From Paraconiothyrium sp. Pb-2020 (Eukaryota; Ascomycota; Dothideomycetes; Pleosporales; Didymosphaeriaceae): 64,000 nucleotides of DNA. Where the stretch lies: positions 434,001 through 498,000 of the forward strand of contig JAJUBI010000008.1 of assembly GCA_022419385.1 (NCBI GenBank), read 5' to 3'. The translations under genes were made by a program, and so were the position numbers. The notes under the pieces were generated by a model, which saw only the letters and a program-made list of their open reading frames with translations, was not told the origin of the DNA and made no database searches. Position 1 is the stretch's first letter. The number at the start of each line of letters is the position of its first letter. Below are positions 21,075-32,092 of the stretch, one piece after another.

Positions 21075-23402
21075 ATGCTGCTTCCTTTGCGAAGCATAAG
21101 CCGTCTTCTCCGTCCTCCGCAACTTTCGCATGCGCGCTCCGTCACCACATTTCCCAAACCGATACCAACGTATTTAAAACGATGGGATCCTACAAAACAC
21201 ACGTATCGGGAAGACGCTCTCACAGGTTCGCGCGGTGGCTCGCGCGACGAATCGCTCAAAGTTGAGCGTGCGCAGTTGCGACAGTCGCAGAGATTCGAGG
21301 TGTTTCCTAAAGGCCAGGACACGTATAACCAAGAGGCGCGCGGTGATATAGCCAAACTCAACCATCTCCTGCGTCTGGCGGACACGAATTTGGATCATCC
21401 AGGACTCCGTCTGATGCTGGGTAATACCTATCGTCGGTTACGGCAGCGCTATTCGGAAATAGTATATGCAATACCGGACAAGGCATGGGATATACTTTGG
21501 AAGATACAGGAGCGGGGGATTCCTTCACTCGGCGGCGCTTCGCATCACCTCGCTGAATTGGAGAACGATATGGCGACTTGTGGTAATTACGAGCCAGTAG
21601 AACGTCGGATAAGATATTTGGACGGCTTACATCTGAATGGACAAGAAGAGTTGGCTTTGAAAGAATGGGAAGAAGACCATGAAGGTGTCAACGGCCTTCC
21701 CAGGCACGACTACAAACCTGAACATCTCGAGCTAGGTGCCAGAATGTACGCGCTTTCCGGAAACCCTGATCGCGCACGCGAGATCATGGCAGAGCTGCTC
21801 GACCTGTATCCTTCGTGGGATCCATCTGTTATGAAGACCGTCTTTCGCGCTCACACCAGATCCTCCGAAGTCCGGCATCACGATGTGGCCAACGTAATGT
21901 ACAAGCAGTTGAAGCAAAAACTAGGCGAAAGACTGATGCTCGAGGACTACGACGCTTGTTTTGTAGGCTTTTTGGAAGCTCGTCATTTGACGTACGCTAA
22001 GCTTGTCTTTCGTGACATGATTAAGGAAGGCTATCTTGCTCAATCATATTCTCCTGTGGACGTTGATCATGTTCTTTCTAGACTGCACATGCTCTACCGA
22101 CTGGGAACCGATATCTCGAAGATGACCACCATCGGCTTGCAAGCGGTCAAATCATTACCGCCAAGATATTATATGCATGTTTTTGCTCATTGGATGAAAT
22201 CAGCTGTGGTATTCGATGCTCCGGAAGCTGCAGGTCAAATCCTAGATCTGATGTTCCGCCGTGGCTATCGACCCCAGACTATTCACTTCAATATGTGGCT
22301 GAAAGCACTCATGCGGACCGAGCTTGAGCAATCCGAGCACAATCCACACGTCCTGAAAGCGGAAAACATTGGTTGGCGAATGATTGCAGAGGCTCGGAAA
22401 GCCCCCGACAAGAAGCTCCCATCCGTTTCAGCGTCCGAATTAATCTCAAAACGGATCGCTGAGAGGTTAGAACCGGCTCCAGACGATGAGGCTCTGAGGC
22501 ATGTTCCTAAAGCCAACGTTACCACGTTCGCAATCATGATCAAACACCATGCAAGTAAATTGCAGTGGGAACACGTGGATTATTTGACGAGACAACTGAA
22601 GGAGAGTGGCATCCGACCTAACGCAGAGCTATTGAATATTCTCATGAACAACAAATGCCGTCAAGGGAAGTTCAGCGAAGCTTGGAACATCTACAAATCG
22701 TTTACAGATCCACCGGCGGGCGCACCTGGTGTCTTTCCGGACGGGTCTAGTATCAGATGCTTGTGGAAGATGCTTCGCCTTGCGCTTGGAGACCAGGCTG
22801 CTCGCGCGGACCCGAACCTTCCTCGACCACGTGAATTGTTGGCCGAGACCGTCCAATGGTGGGCGCGCTGTCGAGCCAGGCCTGACGCGGAGCGATTTCG
22901 AATTGGTTTAGCCGCCACGGATCATGGGGCGCTATCAAGCCTAGTGATGCACTGCTTCAGCTACACGAACGATCTGGCAGGTTCGCTTATTGGTCTGCAT
23001 ATCCTGCGAAAGAACTTTGACATCTTCCCGTCCGACAAATCTGCGCAAATACTCCAGCGACATGCCGCTTGGGTCGACATGAACAACAAAACCACCATTG
23101 AACGATCGAGCATTCACCACCGTGGGGTACACAAAAAGAATCTCGAGCGGATGGGTCGGGTCTACTACATTCTCGTGGATCGCCGGTGGCAGAGAATGAA
23201 TATCACTCCGGAAGATTACGCCAGATTCAAGGACGAAGAAATCGGGGAGCTTGGCCTCAACTTACTTTCAGAGTTCATCCGCGTGATTTTAAAACGCTCG
23301 CACCCTCCGGCAGCGGTAGAGGCCATGATCAAACAGGCCAAAGACGACGCCGGAGTCCCGGATATGGCGACTGGGGATTTGGATGCCTCTCAGGTAGCCT
23401 GA
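21075..23402 (+). CDS. Mitochondrial pentatricopeptide-repeat (PPR) protein
   Basis: Single exon of 775 residues. The N-terminus MLLPLRSISRLLRPPQLSHARSVTT... is Arg/Ser-rich without acidic residues, a typical mitochondrial targeting presequence, followed by FPKPIP. Degenerate helical repeats run through the protein. The clearest are VTTFAIMIKHHASKLQWEHV / DYLTRQLKESGIRPNAEL and LLNILMNNKCRQGKFSEAWNIYKSF near residues 480-545, with the PPR pattern of 35-residue units. Such proteins bind organelle transcripts and act in maturation or translation. The layout recalls Cya5/Pet309-type activators of cytochrome oxidase synthesis, but I cannot assign the ortholog with certainty. Confidence 0.82.
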   Translation: MLLPLRSISRLLRPPQLSHARSVTTFPKPIPTYLKRWDPTKHTYREDALTGSRGGSRDESLKVERAQLRQSQRFEVFPKGQDTYNQEARGDIAKLNHLLRLADTNLDHPGLRLMLGNTYRRLRQRYSEIVYAIPDKAWDILWKIQERGIPSLGGASHHLAELENDMATCGNYEPVERRIRYLDGLHLNGQEELALKEWEEDHEGVNGLPRHDYKPEHLELGARMYALSGNPDRAREIMAELLDLYPSWDPSVMKTVFRAHTRSSEVRHHDVANVMYKQLKQKLGERLMLEDYDACFVGFLEARHLTYAKLVFRDMIKEGYLAQSYSPVDVDHVLSRLHMLYRLGTDISKMTTIGLQAVKSLPPRYYMHVFAHWMKSAVVFDAPEAAGQILDLMFRRGYRPQTIHFNMWLKALMRTELEQSEHNPHVLKAENIGWRMIAEARKAPDKKLPSVSASELISKRIAERLEPAPDDEALRHVPKANVTTFAIMIKHHASKLQWEHVDYLTRQLKESGIRPNAELLNILMNNKCRQGKFSEAWNIYKSFTDPPAGAPGVFPDGSSIRCLWKMLRLALGDQAARADPNLPRPRELLAETVQWWARCRARPDAERFRIGLAATDHGALSSLVMHCFSYTNDLAGSLIGLHILRKNFDIFPSDKSAQILQRHAAWVDMNNKTTIERSSIHHRGVHKKNLERMGRVYYILVDRRWQRMNITPEDYARFKDEEIGELGLNLLSEFIRVILKRSHPPAAVEAMIKQAKDDAGVPDMATGDLDASQVA

Positions 23403-23654
23403 GGCAACACGTTGTGGGTATATGAGCCGCTCAAAATCACCTTTCCAATGATCTAGCTTGCCTTCATTTGCATTGCTTTGGCGCACAGGTCATAAGACCA
23501 AATCTCAACCATCGGTCGGTTGATTGATTACTTTTCGAGGCGATAGACTACTTGTACAAGATTTCTGAAGATACCCAACCTTACTCCGGTACTGTATAAT
23601 AAACGAAGATCCCACTTTATTCATACCTCATGACATAATTGTCTTCTCACACCT

Positions 23655-24286
23655 TCATAGCCCCAAAGGATTGCTTCCTGAGCCCTTCGACCCTCCAGAG
23701 ATCCCAGATCGCGAACCCATGATGGCCTTTGCCCCCTGTGGCGTGCTTGACAAGCCAAGCGGGTTCTTTGATGAGCTCGCGCGAGGTCCCGATGCTCCAG
23801 TGACGTCCTTGATCGAGTTTCCGTACTCGCGAATGACGTCGCCCCAGCCGCGCGATGTGTTTGCAAGGCTATCGAAACATCAACGTCTGTATGTATGTAT
23901 GTAAGTGATCATGAGACTTACCTCGTGCCTGCGCCCCTGCCAGCCCCCGCTACGCCGTTGCCAGCAGCGGACACAACAGCTCCAGTGAAGTTGCCGATGC
24001 CAGACGCCGCCTGGCTTCCCATGCGCGAGAGCCAACCCTGTTGCTGAGGCGGCTGCTTCTTAGCGGCTTGCGGGTTCGGAACATTGGACTTCGGCAGTGG
24101 TTTCGTTTGCGCCTTCGGCAGCGGCTTCTTCGGCAGCGGCTTCTTCGTTTGAGGCCCAGCTCCAGCTTTCTTGAGCGCTTGTTGTGGGGTTTTGGGAGCA
24201 GCTTTTGGGAGGGGCTTCGTTTGCGCTCTGGGTAGCGGCTTGGATACTGCCTTCGGGCCTGTCTTTGGTGCTTGTTTCGGTGGCAT
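23655..24286 (-). CDS. Small basic Pro/Lys/Gln-rich protein, conserved-looking, function unknown
   Basis: Minus-strand exons 24286-23922 and 23868-23655 encode 192 residues. The N-terminal two thirds are repeats built on K-P-L-P-K/R (KPLPRAQTKPLPKAAPK, KKPLPKKPLPKAQTKPLPK), giving a strongly basic, disordered region. A Gly/Ala-rich amphipathic part (MGSQAASGIGNFTGAVVSAAG) follows, then the block GWGDVIREYGNSIKDVTGA. The protein ends NPLGL, and an earlier NPLGL also occurs in exon 2. The intron 23869-23921 contains a TGTA tetranucleotide run. I do not recognise a family name. The second exon joins in phase and looks more conserved than the repeat part. Confidence 0.7.
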
Positions 24287-24813
24287 ATTTGTGATGTATG
24301 AAGGTTACTATTCTACGTCTCCAATAACCAACTTTCTAGATGCATTCCGATGTGGCGCTATGATGTCAACGGATCCCGGTGGCTGGTGCGGAGTGAGCTA
24401 CTAACCGCATAAAATAAGGTTGCATTAGCAGCGGAGAAATCCACTCCACTTCAGACGGCGAGACCCTGCATGTCTCTGCCATCCCACTACGTCTCTTACG
24501 AGTGCTGTATGGCGTATTAACGACACGTTACATGAATTTATTGCTCTGATTTAGCGTTTGCACAGCTTGCCTTCTTTCCTGTGAGATAATCGCGGGCCGA
24601 GTGCAAGTGCGAAAGCGGCCACGAACGAAAGTGATAGCACGCTGATTCGGCCTCACACCGACACTGGCCAGCCAACATGAACGCCATTCACTCGAGCGCG
24701 AGCTAGACACCGCTTCACCGAGCAACCTGTAAGTTGATTCTCTGTTTACTACAAACCCCGCGCCCGCACAAAGCTCCACGATGCGATAACGACACGCGAC
24801 GCATCCACCACGA
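24287..24813. promoter_or_regulatory. Divergent promoter region, small basic protein and Ste20-type kinase
   Basis: These 527 bp separate two divergent ATGs. No clear TATA. A start-rich open stretch on the minus strand at 24528-24992 overlaps the kinase N-terminus and is most likely a shadow. Confidence 0.4.
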
Positions 24814-27800
24814 ATGGCTTCAATGCGCCTGAAGCGTTCAAAGACATCGATTGGCGACCTAGCCGGGCTCGATGACGACTTGCGATCTAATGCCTCGTCA
24901 CCTCTGGCGCTTCTGCCCGCGGATGCGCCCGAGGGCAATCGTGGCAAGCGGGGCTTTTCGTTCACGGAGTTAACGAATCGAATAGGAATCAAGAAGACAC
25001 CGCGCCGTTCGATCGATAAATCTCACATATCGAGACCAATTGCAGACGCACGATTTCCAATCGTTGTTTCCTCCCCTAGCACTCCCCTCGGAGAAGTGTC
25101 TCCACCGCCGTCCATCTGCATTCACACAACGAACTCGAGTCCGGGCAGGAGTAAGCCGAAAAGCATACAGTCGAGTCGCGCACCTAGCCGCAGACAATCC
25201 ATAACAGACCTCAAGTTTGGGGGACCCCTGCCGAGCCTCGCGCCGTTGCAAATTCCAGTCACAGCTATACCTTGGGCCGCAGGCGAGCTCGTCGATAGCC
25301 CACTTCAAGACATACCCGAGTCTCCTCTCGAAGTCCAGCTTGAGAAAGCTATCAAGTTGCTACCACAGTCTCAACGAAAAGACTTCCAGGAAAAGCAAAT
25401 CATGGATCCCACTCGGTTGTCGGTACAGCCGGCTGGCGCCGGCACCAAGGGCCGCGCAATTATGCAAGCGAAAGAGATGCAGAATATAGTGGCCGAGCGA
25501 GCCAAGCGTAGTGGTGACGAGCCCCCGCCATATGACTTTTATGAATTGATCGGCAAAGGCGCATACGGGCGTGTGTTTAAGGGGTTTGTAAAGTGCAGAT
25601 GATTCTCGTAAGCCAGTGCTGACTAGGGACAGCAAAAACCGCAACAACGATGGACTGGTTGCCATCAAGATCATTGACATTGATTCTGTCGATTATGAAG
25701 AAATGACCACAAAAAATCTCTCAGAAACACTCAAGGAAATCAACATCCTCCAGCAGCTGCGAGATAGCAAAGCACGGCCATATGTCAATATCATTGAAGA
25801 AGCTCGGTCGGTTCATAATGAACTCTGGATCGTCAGCGAGTATGCCAGTGGTGGCAGTGTCAATACTTTAATGAAGCCCACCATGAATCTTAGAGATCCA
25901 GGACCAGGACTGCCGGAGAAATTCATCATACCGATCGCGCGGGAGCTTGCTTTGGGACTGAAATATGTACACGAAGCAGGCGTGTTACATAGAGATCTCA
26001 AGTGTAACAACATCTTGATTCTTGAGGATGGCCGGGTGCAACTGTGTGATTTTGGTGTATCTGGACAACTTGAACCTGAGAGCTCTAAACGGTCGACTAT
26101 TGTTGGTACCCCTTATTGGATGGCGCCTGAACTGCAGAACGAGTGGATAAAGGACGCCCACCCGCAAAGCAGGATAAGACCGAACGACATACTCTACGGG
26201 TCCGAGGTCGACATTTGGGCGTACGGTTGTACCGTTTATGAAATGGCGACAGGATTCCCGCCATTCCACAGGACCGTTCAGTGGGATTTACCTGATACCG
26301 GAGTCCCTGTCTTGGAAGGCGAAAGGCACTCTGATACTCTTAAACAGTTCATTTCTTTCATACTACAACCGAACCCAGAGGATCGCCCTACTCCTGACAA
26401 GATTCTGGAACACCCCTTCCTTATCGACTCGACGAAGATGTTCCCCACGGTCATTCTGGTGAAACTCGTTGAAGACTACTACAAGTGGGAACTTGAAGGC
26501 GGTGCCCGAGCCTCGTTATTCTATGCGGGGGGCGCTCAGGCGCCTGACCCTCTTGCTCCAGAGGAAGACGGCGAAGACGATGACTGGACCTTTAGCACCT
26601 CTGACGAGTTCGAAAACCGTTTGTCCAGAGCATTTCCTGATCCATTCTCAGCAACACCAGGTCAAGGCTTCGTTGGAATGAATATGCCGATTGATGACGA
26701 AGATCGTTTCGCGAAGCTCCAGGCCACATTCCGTGAACAGCAGATAAAGAAAGGAGAAGAGCGACTGAACCGTTTGTTCGATATGGACAAGTCACCATAC
26801 CGATATAGCGGCGTCGACTTCGCGGACAATGGTCGGCCTCCATCAGATCTCGCACTTCGAGACTTCAATCCCGGTGCGCCGAATCGAGAGACAATCATCG
26901 ATTTGGACTTTTCTTTACCTACGGCTGCTGATGTGCCTAGTATTGATCTAGGTGAAGTGCCTACTTTGAAGGCAAATAGGATGAAGAGCCTTTTGCGTGA
27001 GATGGAACTGGAAGATGAAGAGCGAGATCGTTTTGATCAAGATGACGAACTTACCAAGCGCGCAACACGAGATTGGAAGTTTCCTACTGCGAACGAAGAC
27101 TCCAATAGGCGGACTCAAGACTGGAAGTTTCCTACCGCGAATGCCGACTCTAACAGGCGGACGCAAGACTGGAAGTTCCCATCATCTGACCAACCAAATC
27201 GCCGAACGCAGGACTGGAAATTTCCTATGGTAGAAGAGCCTATGCCAGAACCGAATAGACAGACACGCGACTTCAAGTTTCCGCCGAAACCGAACCGAGC
27301 GACGAGAGAATGGACTTTCGATGCAGCCATGGCAGAGGCAAACTATCAAAATCAGCGGAACTCACGGCGAGCTACTAAAGACTGGAAGTTTCCATCGTCA
27401 AATGACCTGCCACCACTGAACAATCGCAAAACGCGGGACTTCAAATTCCCAATGGGTGGTTTGGAAGAGCGTGAGCCGGACTACCCGCAACCATTCGCAT
27501 CTTCCCCAACCCTCGAGTCAAACTTCCGACCTAGTCTGAGGCATGCTACAACAGCCCCAGTAGGGACTTTTGACGAATACCCACGGGTCAGCTCTGCGCC
27601 TGAGTCACCGTTGCGCACTTCTATGATCGATCTAGACATGGCAATGGTTGACGACTACCGTCCCGGCACTGCGGGTTCAGAATCCACTACTACATATTCA
27701 GCTGCGACAGAACAGATGAACGACAATCCTTTCAATCTCGAAGACCAGGTTCAGCTCACCGAAAACAGTAACCGCACTTCGTATCATATGAAGTCACAGT

Positions 27801-28540
27801 CAGAGCCCAATCATGCTCTTCCTGGTCTACTTACTCCCCAGACATTAGACGAGCAAGGCCTTCCAACAAACGTTGACCCTCACGCACCACCCATGCACGC
27901 CCGCGGCGTCTCTTCCGTCTCACAAATGCAAGCCCAGCTCAAACCACCACCCCACAACGTCCCCTCAGCCTACCACCGCGCCGCCCAACGCTCCCAGCAT
28001 CCCGAATTCGGCTGGTCGCACACTACAGCCTACAACCTTGGTCTCGGCAGCGACGACTCTCCCCCTCTGAGCGTCATAACCGACGAATCCGCCGACGATG
28101 AAGACGTAGACGAAGCATGGGACGCCCTCGAGAAGCTGACCCTCGCGCGCACGAAATACCCCCGAAGCTTACGCCGCAACGACAGCCGCGACGAGCAACC
28201 CACGTCCTCCGACGCAGAAGACGGATATAACACCGACGCCACATACGACGACTTGCCCCGCCCCATCCGCGTCTCGGTCGGCCCTAACGGCAAGCCCCTC
28301 GTCGACTTTCCCATCCCGCGCGGCCCGGCGCCTGAGGCGCTGCTCGGTGTGCAAGGCGATCCGCTACTCTTGCAAAATGCGCTTTGGAAGAGTAGTCTGG
28401 AGTTGAGGGATGGGTTGAGGGCGAGTAGGGATTTGTTGAAGGCGATGCGATTGGAGGATGTGAGGCCGTTGGAGGGGCTGAGTGAGGGGGAGGAAGGGGG
28501 TGCGGAGGGGATGAGCACGATTAGGGTTACCAAGGCATAA
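24814..28540 (+). CDS. Ste20/germinal-centre-type serine/threonine kinase
   Basis: Exons 24814-25583 and 25627-28540 encode 1227 residues. An alternative acceptor at 25632 would drop two residues. About 240 residues of Ser/Pro-rich extension precede the kinase domain: ELIGKGAYGRVFKG (P-loop, residue about 244), VAIKIIDID (Lys), HRDLKCNN (about 377), DFGVSG, GTPYWMAPE, DIWAYGCTVYEMATGFPPF. The GTPYWMAPE and HRDLKCNN forms place it in the STE20/GCK group that controls polarity and septation (Kic1/Nak1-like), although an insertion sits between APE and DIW (about 20 residues, NEWIKDAHPQSRIRPNDILY). The C-terminal 700 residues are low complexity and hold eight W/F-K-F-P-type repeats at 736-868. 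A partial C-terminal helix region (NALWKSSLELRDGLRASRDLL) closes the protein. Confidence 0.9.
27064..27459 (+). repeat. Eight-copy degenerate peptide repeat (T-R/Q-D-W/F-K-F-P) inside the kinase
   Basis: Translated copies: TRDWKFP, TQDWKFP, TQDWKFP, TQDWKFP, TRDFKFP, TREWTFD, TKDWKFP, TRDFKFP. Each is preceded by an Asn/Arg-rich linker (NRR, NRQ, NRA, SRRA, NRK). Linker lengths are 6-20 residues. The first three copies are nearly identical at DNA level, which suggests recent duplication, and the others have diverged. Confidence 0.9.
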
Positions 28541-29223
28541 GAGAGGTGAGTACAAGTTTTCTTTTGTGCGGATCTGCCAGGTGCGTGTGTGTGTTCGGGT
28601 CGATTGGGCGTTGAGATGGAATTAGCGGAGGTTGGAGGATGGAGAATTTTGGGTACGACAAGAGGCGTTGGAGACGGCGGAAGGGCTTATATCCGGAGGC
28701 TGACACGGCGAATGGTGGACCACAAGGCGTTTTTCCTCGAGGCAGGGCGTACATGTGTGCATTGGTACAGGCGTCAGGATGCGGATCCTCTGGGCGGTAT
28801 ACCTCTGCGTACTGGGTTTTGGCATGGTGATGTAACAAGGCCTCTGGGCCGGTAGATGTCAGTATTATCTGCAACCTCAGGTCGCTCATTGAGGAAGTGT
28901 TGCCTTGGGTAATTGACAACTCTCAATTTTGTGACTTAGCGACATGCAATACGAAGTATACTCAGCGCTAAATCACCACAGCGCAGTGGGATAGGAACGT
29001 TTTATGACATAATTGTATAAACTTTTTTATCCAGGTACCATATGCCGTGATATCCTCAACATACCTCGTAACCGCTGTGCAATATCGCCTTTATACACTC
29101 CTGATTCATAACCATAGAAGCCAAAATGGTATAAGATGCAATACCCAATGCCCGAAGCCGAGACCCAAAGTAGCGCCTCGCAATGCTAAATATACCAAAA
29201 CAGAACCCAAAGCTGCACATCCC
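28541..29223. other. Intergenic between convergent kinase and RRN3 genes
   Basis: 683 bp of 3' flanking sequence. Open frames on both strands (for example minus 28527-28919) mirror one another and I reject them. No other feature is seen. Confidence 0.5.
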
Positions 29224-31239
29224 CTATGACGAGCTCGCATCGGTCCCGTCGTCGAGATCCTCCTCAGGTACACCTCCGACAGCGGCGACGGGAAGGTCCA
29301 GCGTGCTTTCATCATCATCATCATCGTCATCATCGTCTACGTCGTCGTCGCTGTCGTCTTCTTCCTCGTCATCATCGTCGTCTCGCGGCACCTCCATGCC
29401 AGGGATGGGCTTCCACTGCACGTAGTCGTTCTCCACCCACTTCTTGCTCCGCGGCAGCACATACGGATCGAACGGGAAGTACGCATCGAGTAAGAAACCT
29501 TCTTCGCCTTTCTTCATCGTGAGCGCCGTCTCTCGCGAGCCTACAGCTACGACGCGCGAGAGTCGTATCCGCTTGTTCGTCTCGATGAGCGAGTTGACAT
29601 ACATGAAGCGCAGGTGGAGTGCGATGCGCGCAAACTGCTGTACGATCGTTGGAGCGCAGATCTTGAGGGGATTGAGTTTGGAGAAGACGTTCTTATAGAG
29701 CGTCTCCTTGACGGAGCCGTACCAGGTGAAGTCGCCCTCGTGGTAGACGATGTCCTGGTCTGTGGGCGGGCGGCCGTCGGGCGTTTCGATGAGGTCGCGC
29801 CAGCGGAAGCAGAAGGCGTAGAGGAGGGCTTGCGAGATGGCGTAGTAGGTGCCGTAGCGGCGGAGATCGGGGCCTTTGCAGGTGGGTTCTTGCTGTTGGC
29901 GTAGGGTCTCGAGGTGGAAGCCAAGTAGGTCGAAGACGTCGCGGACGGTGGAGCCGGGTACGTGTGCTCCACGCGCGATAAAAGATGCTAGGTAGGCGGC
30001 TGCTGCGACACGGAGGATCTGAGGTCGGCTTTGGTCGAAAGCTAATTGGGAGCAGCAGCCAGCGAAGCGATCGATGAGGTCGGGAGACATCTGGCTGAAA
30101 TGGAAGAGGAGGAATTGTGTATGTCGGGAGCGATATGTGGGTAGTATGATGCTGGAGAATTGTGAGAGGAGGCTTTGGTAGGTGACGTCGATTTCGTAAA
30201 GATCACCCTTCTCCCATACGGAGTCGTAATATTTGAAGAGGAGGAACATGATATTATCCAACTTGGTGACCGACTCTTTAATCTCTTTCACACGGCGCTC
30301 CTCTTCGTCCAGGCTTTCCTCACTCGACACGGACTCATTGTCGCTATCGTAATCGTCGTCATCGAGATCATCGCGCACCGAGTCCTCGATAATCTGATCT
30401 TCCAAGTCGTCGTCAAGCTCCTCCATATCAACTTGTATTTGGACATCAATCTTCACAAGCTTGTCCATGACAAGCGATAGTATAGCTCCCTTCAGCTCAG
30501 GGCAGTATTCTGCGACTTTGAGGATATTGCTGATGTAATCTGTGTGTGCTTTGGATGTATCGGTCGGGAACGGGAACGTGGAGTTAAGGACCGGCTGGAG
30601 GTATGTGCTCGTCATCGGGTTCGCGCGTACAACGTATCGCAAAGCATCGTGGACCCGGTTTTGTAGTCGTACCCGCTGAATGGGCGGGTCGTCTTCTTGC
30701 CGCATCTTCGGTGATGGCAGCTCCACGAACAAGTTCACCAGCATGCTGAGAACGCCAGAGGTGAAGCCAGGGTCAGACTGTACTAATGACCGCAGAAAAT
30801 ATCGGTATGAGCGCACAAAGTTCTCGTTTCGTGCAACCCAGTGGCAGTCGAGGACGGCGTGTACCAAGCCGCGGCTGGCTTTAAGCTGGGTGACATTGTT
30901 GGTGAGGGCAATGATATATTTGTGTAGCAGTCCAGTCGAAGGTGCATCTGAAGAAGTAGGCCTTGCTGTGAACAGGCTTCGCAACACGTCGTAGCCGGTC
31001 GCGTCGCCAGCGGCATGCTTCTCCAGAGCACGACTGACCTCCTCGCCCACCAGTTCTTGACTCTTCTCATTCGGGTCTGCGAGAATATGAATGTCGACTT
31101 CAGGATCAAATGTGACTCGGCGGCGCTTCGAGAGCTGCTGCTTGCTGTCGGGGCTCGAGTTGAGTGTGCGCTTCAGGCTGCTACCGACGCTGGGGGCGAT
31201 GACGCCGGGAGCTCGATTGGTAGAGGCGAGCGAAACCAT
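29224..31239 (-). CDS. RRN3: RNA polymerase I transcription factor Rrn3 (TIF-IA)
   Basis: Single minus-strand exon of 671 residues from the ATG at 31239. Upstream in-frame triplets are not ATG. Rrn3 binds Pol I and recruits it to the rDNA core factor. The N-terminal block KRRRVTFDPEVDIHI and the HEAT-like body (LLHKYIIALTNNVTQLKASRGLVHAVLDCHW, RSYRYFLRSLVQSDPGFTS, QLAFDQSRPQILRVAAAAYLASFIARG, FSKLNPLKICAPTIVQQFARI) are typical. Two acidic tracts are present: one in the middle (DDLEDQIIEDSVRDDLDDDDYDSDNESVSSEES) and one at the C-terminus, where Asp and Glu dominate about 30 residues and the DNA is a TCA/TCG trinucleotide run (29305-29380). Confidence 0.93.
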   Translation of the reverse strand: MVSLASTNRAPGVIAPSVGSSLKRTLNSSPDSKQQLSKRRRVTFDPEVDIHILADPNEKSQELVGEEVSRALEKHAAGDATGYDVLRSLFTARPTSSDAPSTGLLHKYIIALTNNVTQLKASRGLVHAVLDCHWVARNENFVRSYRYFLRSLVQSDPGFTSGVLSMLVNLFVELPSPKMRQEDDPPIQRVRLQNRVHDALRYVVRANPMTSTYLQPVLNSTFPFPTDTSKAHTDYISNILKVAEYCPELKGAILSLVMDKLVKIDVQIQVDMEELDDDLEDQIIEDSVRDDLDDDDYDSDNESVSSEESLDEEERRVKEIKESVTKLDNIMFLLFKYYDSVWEKGDLYEIDVTYQSLLSQFSSIILPTYRSRHTQFLLFHFSQMSPDLIDRFAGCCSQLAFDQSRPQILRVAAAAYLASFIARGAHVPGSTVRDVFDLLGFHLETLRQQQEPTCKGPDLRRYGTYYAISQALLYAFCFRWRDLIETPDGRPPTDQDIVYHEGDFTWYGSVKETLYKNVFSKLNPLKICAPTIVQQFARIALHLRFMYVNSLIETNKRIRLSRVVAVGSRETALTMKKGEEGFLLDAYFPFDPYVLPRSKKWVENDYVQWKPIPGMEVPRDDDDDEEEDDSDDDVDDDDDDDDDESTLDLPVAAVGGVPEEDLDDGTDASSS

Positions 31240-32092
31240 GTTAAGGGTTTCAGGGTAAGAGCGTAGGTTACATTGAATCGAGGGTCGAGGTTGCGAGCTT
31301 TTAAGCAAGTGCGGAGCGGACTTTCGTGAAAAATGAAGGGTCGGTGAAAGATGCGCACACGAGCCTATCCCCGCTCGAATGCGCTATGTGGGTCTTGGCA
31401 GTACTCAGAACTCTTTTTTCAATGGGGAAGCTTGACACTGCAACACCACAACGACAATAGTCAATAGTAACACTTTTAGAGGATGATCAAATGATGCATT
31501 GTACACTACATTTTCGCCTTAGTCTATGAGTATATATTATAATGCTAGAGGATATTGTCGTGCTGCGTTGGGGTAGATCCTTAGCGCGTGCTTCCTACAA
31601 AGAACGAGTTCCTCGTAACTTTTCGAAGGTCCGTGCAACGGCCTCTCAGCATCACGTGCACTCGCGTCGATCTGAGCTGAGTACGCGCATAATCGAAGGA
31701 AACACTGCGACGAGGCATTAGACCCGATGATCGCTCTTTTCATTGTCCGTTAAGTAGTACCACGAGGCAATAGTCCCTTGCCATGATACTCGAATCTTCA
31801 CTCCAGAGCAGGAAATTCATACCACGAGTCTAAATTCGAACATATGTGCTACGAGCTGGTTTCATGCATAGAGATATCGTATTATTAGTACTCGTACTAC
31901 TATTCCAGTCCATTTTGGAATGTGAAAAGGAGTATGTTTGGCCGTCATTTTGTCCTTGTTAATCACTCAAGTATTTACGCTCTCCGTACGGACCGTGAAA
32001 AGACGGCATGCGGAATACTGCTGTTTACGTTGTTGCACCAAACCAGAGCTAGGGACAACTCGAAGTGACGAAGGTGCTCGCCTTTAGAAAGC
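31240..32092. other. Intergenic, 0.85 kb
   Basis: Promoter of RRN3 on the left and 3' flank of the cyclophilin gene on the right. It contains the second copy of a dispersed short repeat (31580-31617). No gene is seen. Confidence 0.5.
31580..31617. repeat. Second copy of a dispersed 38-bp sequence
   Basis: Begins cttagcgc and ends cctcgta. Aligns without gaps to 7077-7114 with 26 of 38 positions identical; nine of the twelve differences are transitions. It may be the edge of a degraded element. Confidence 0.3.
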
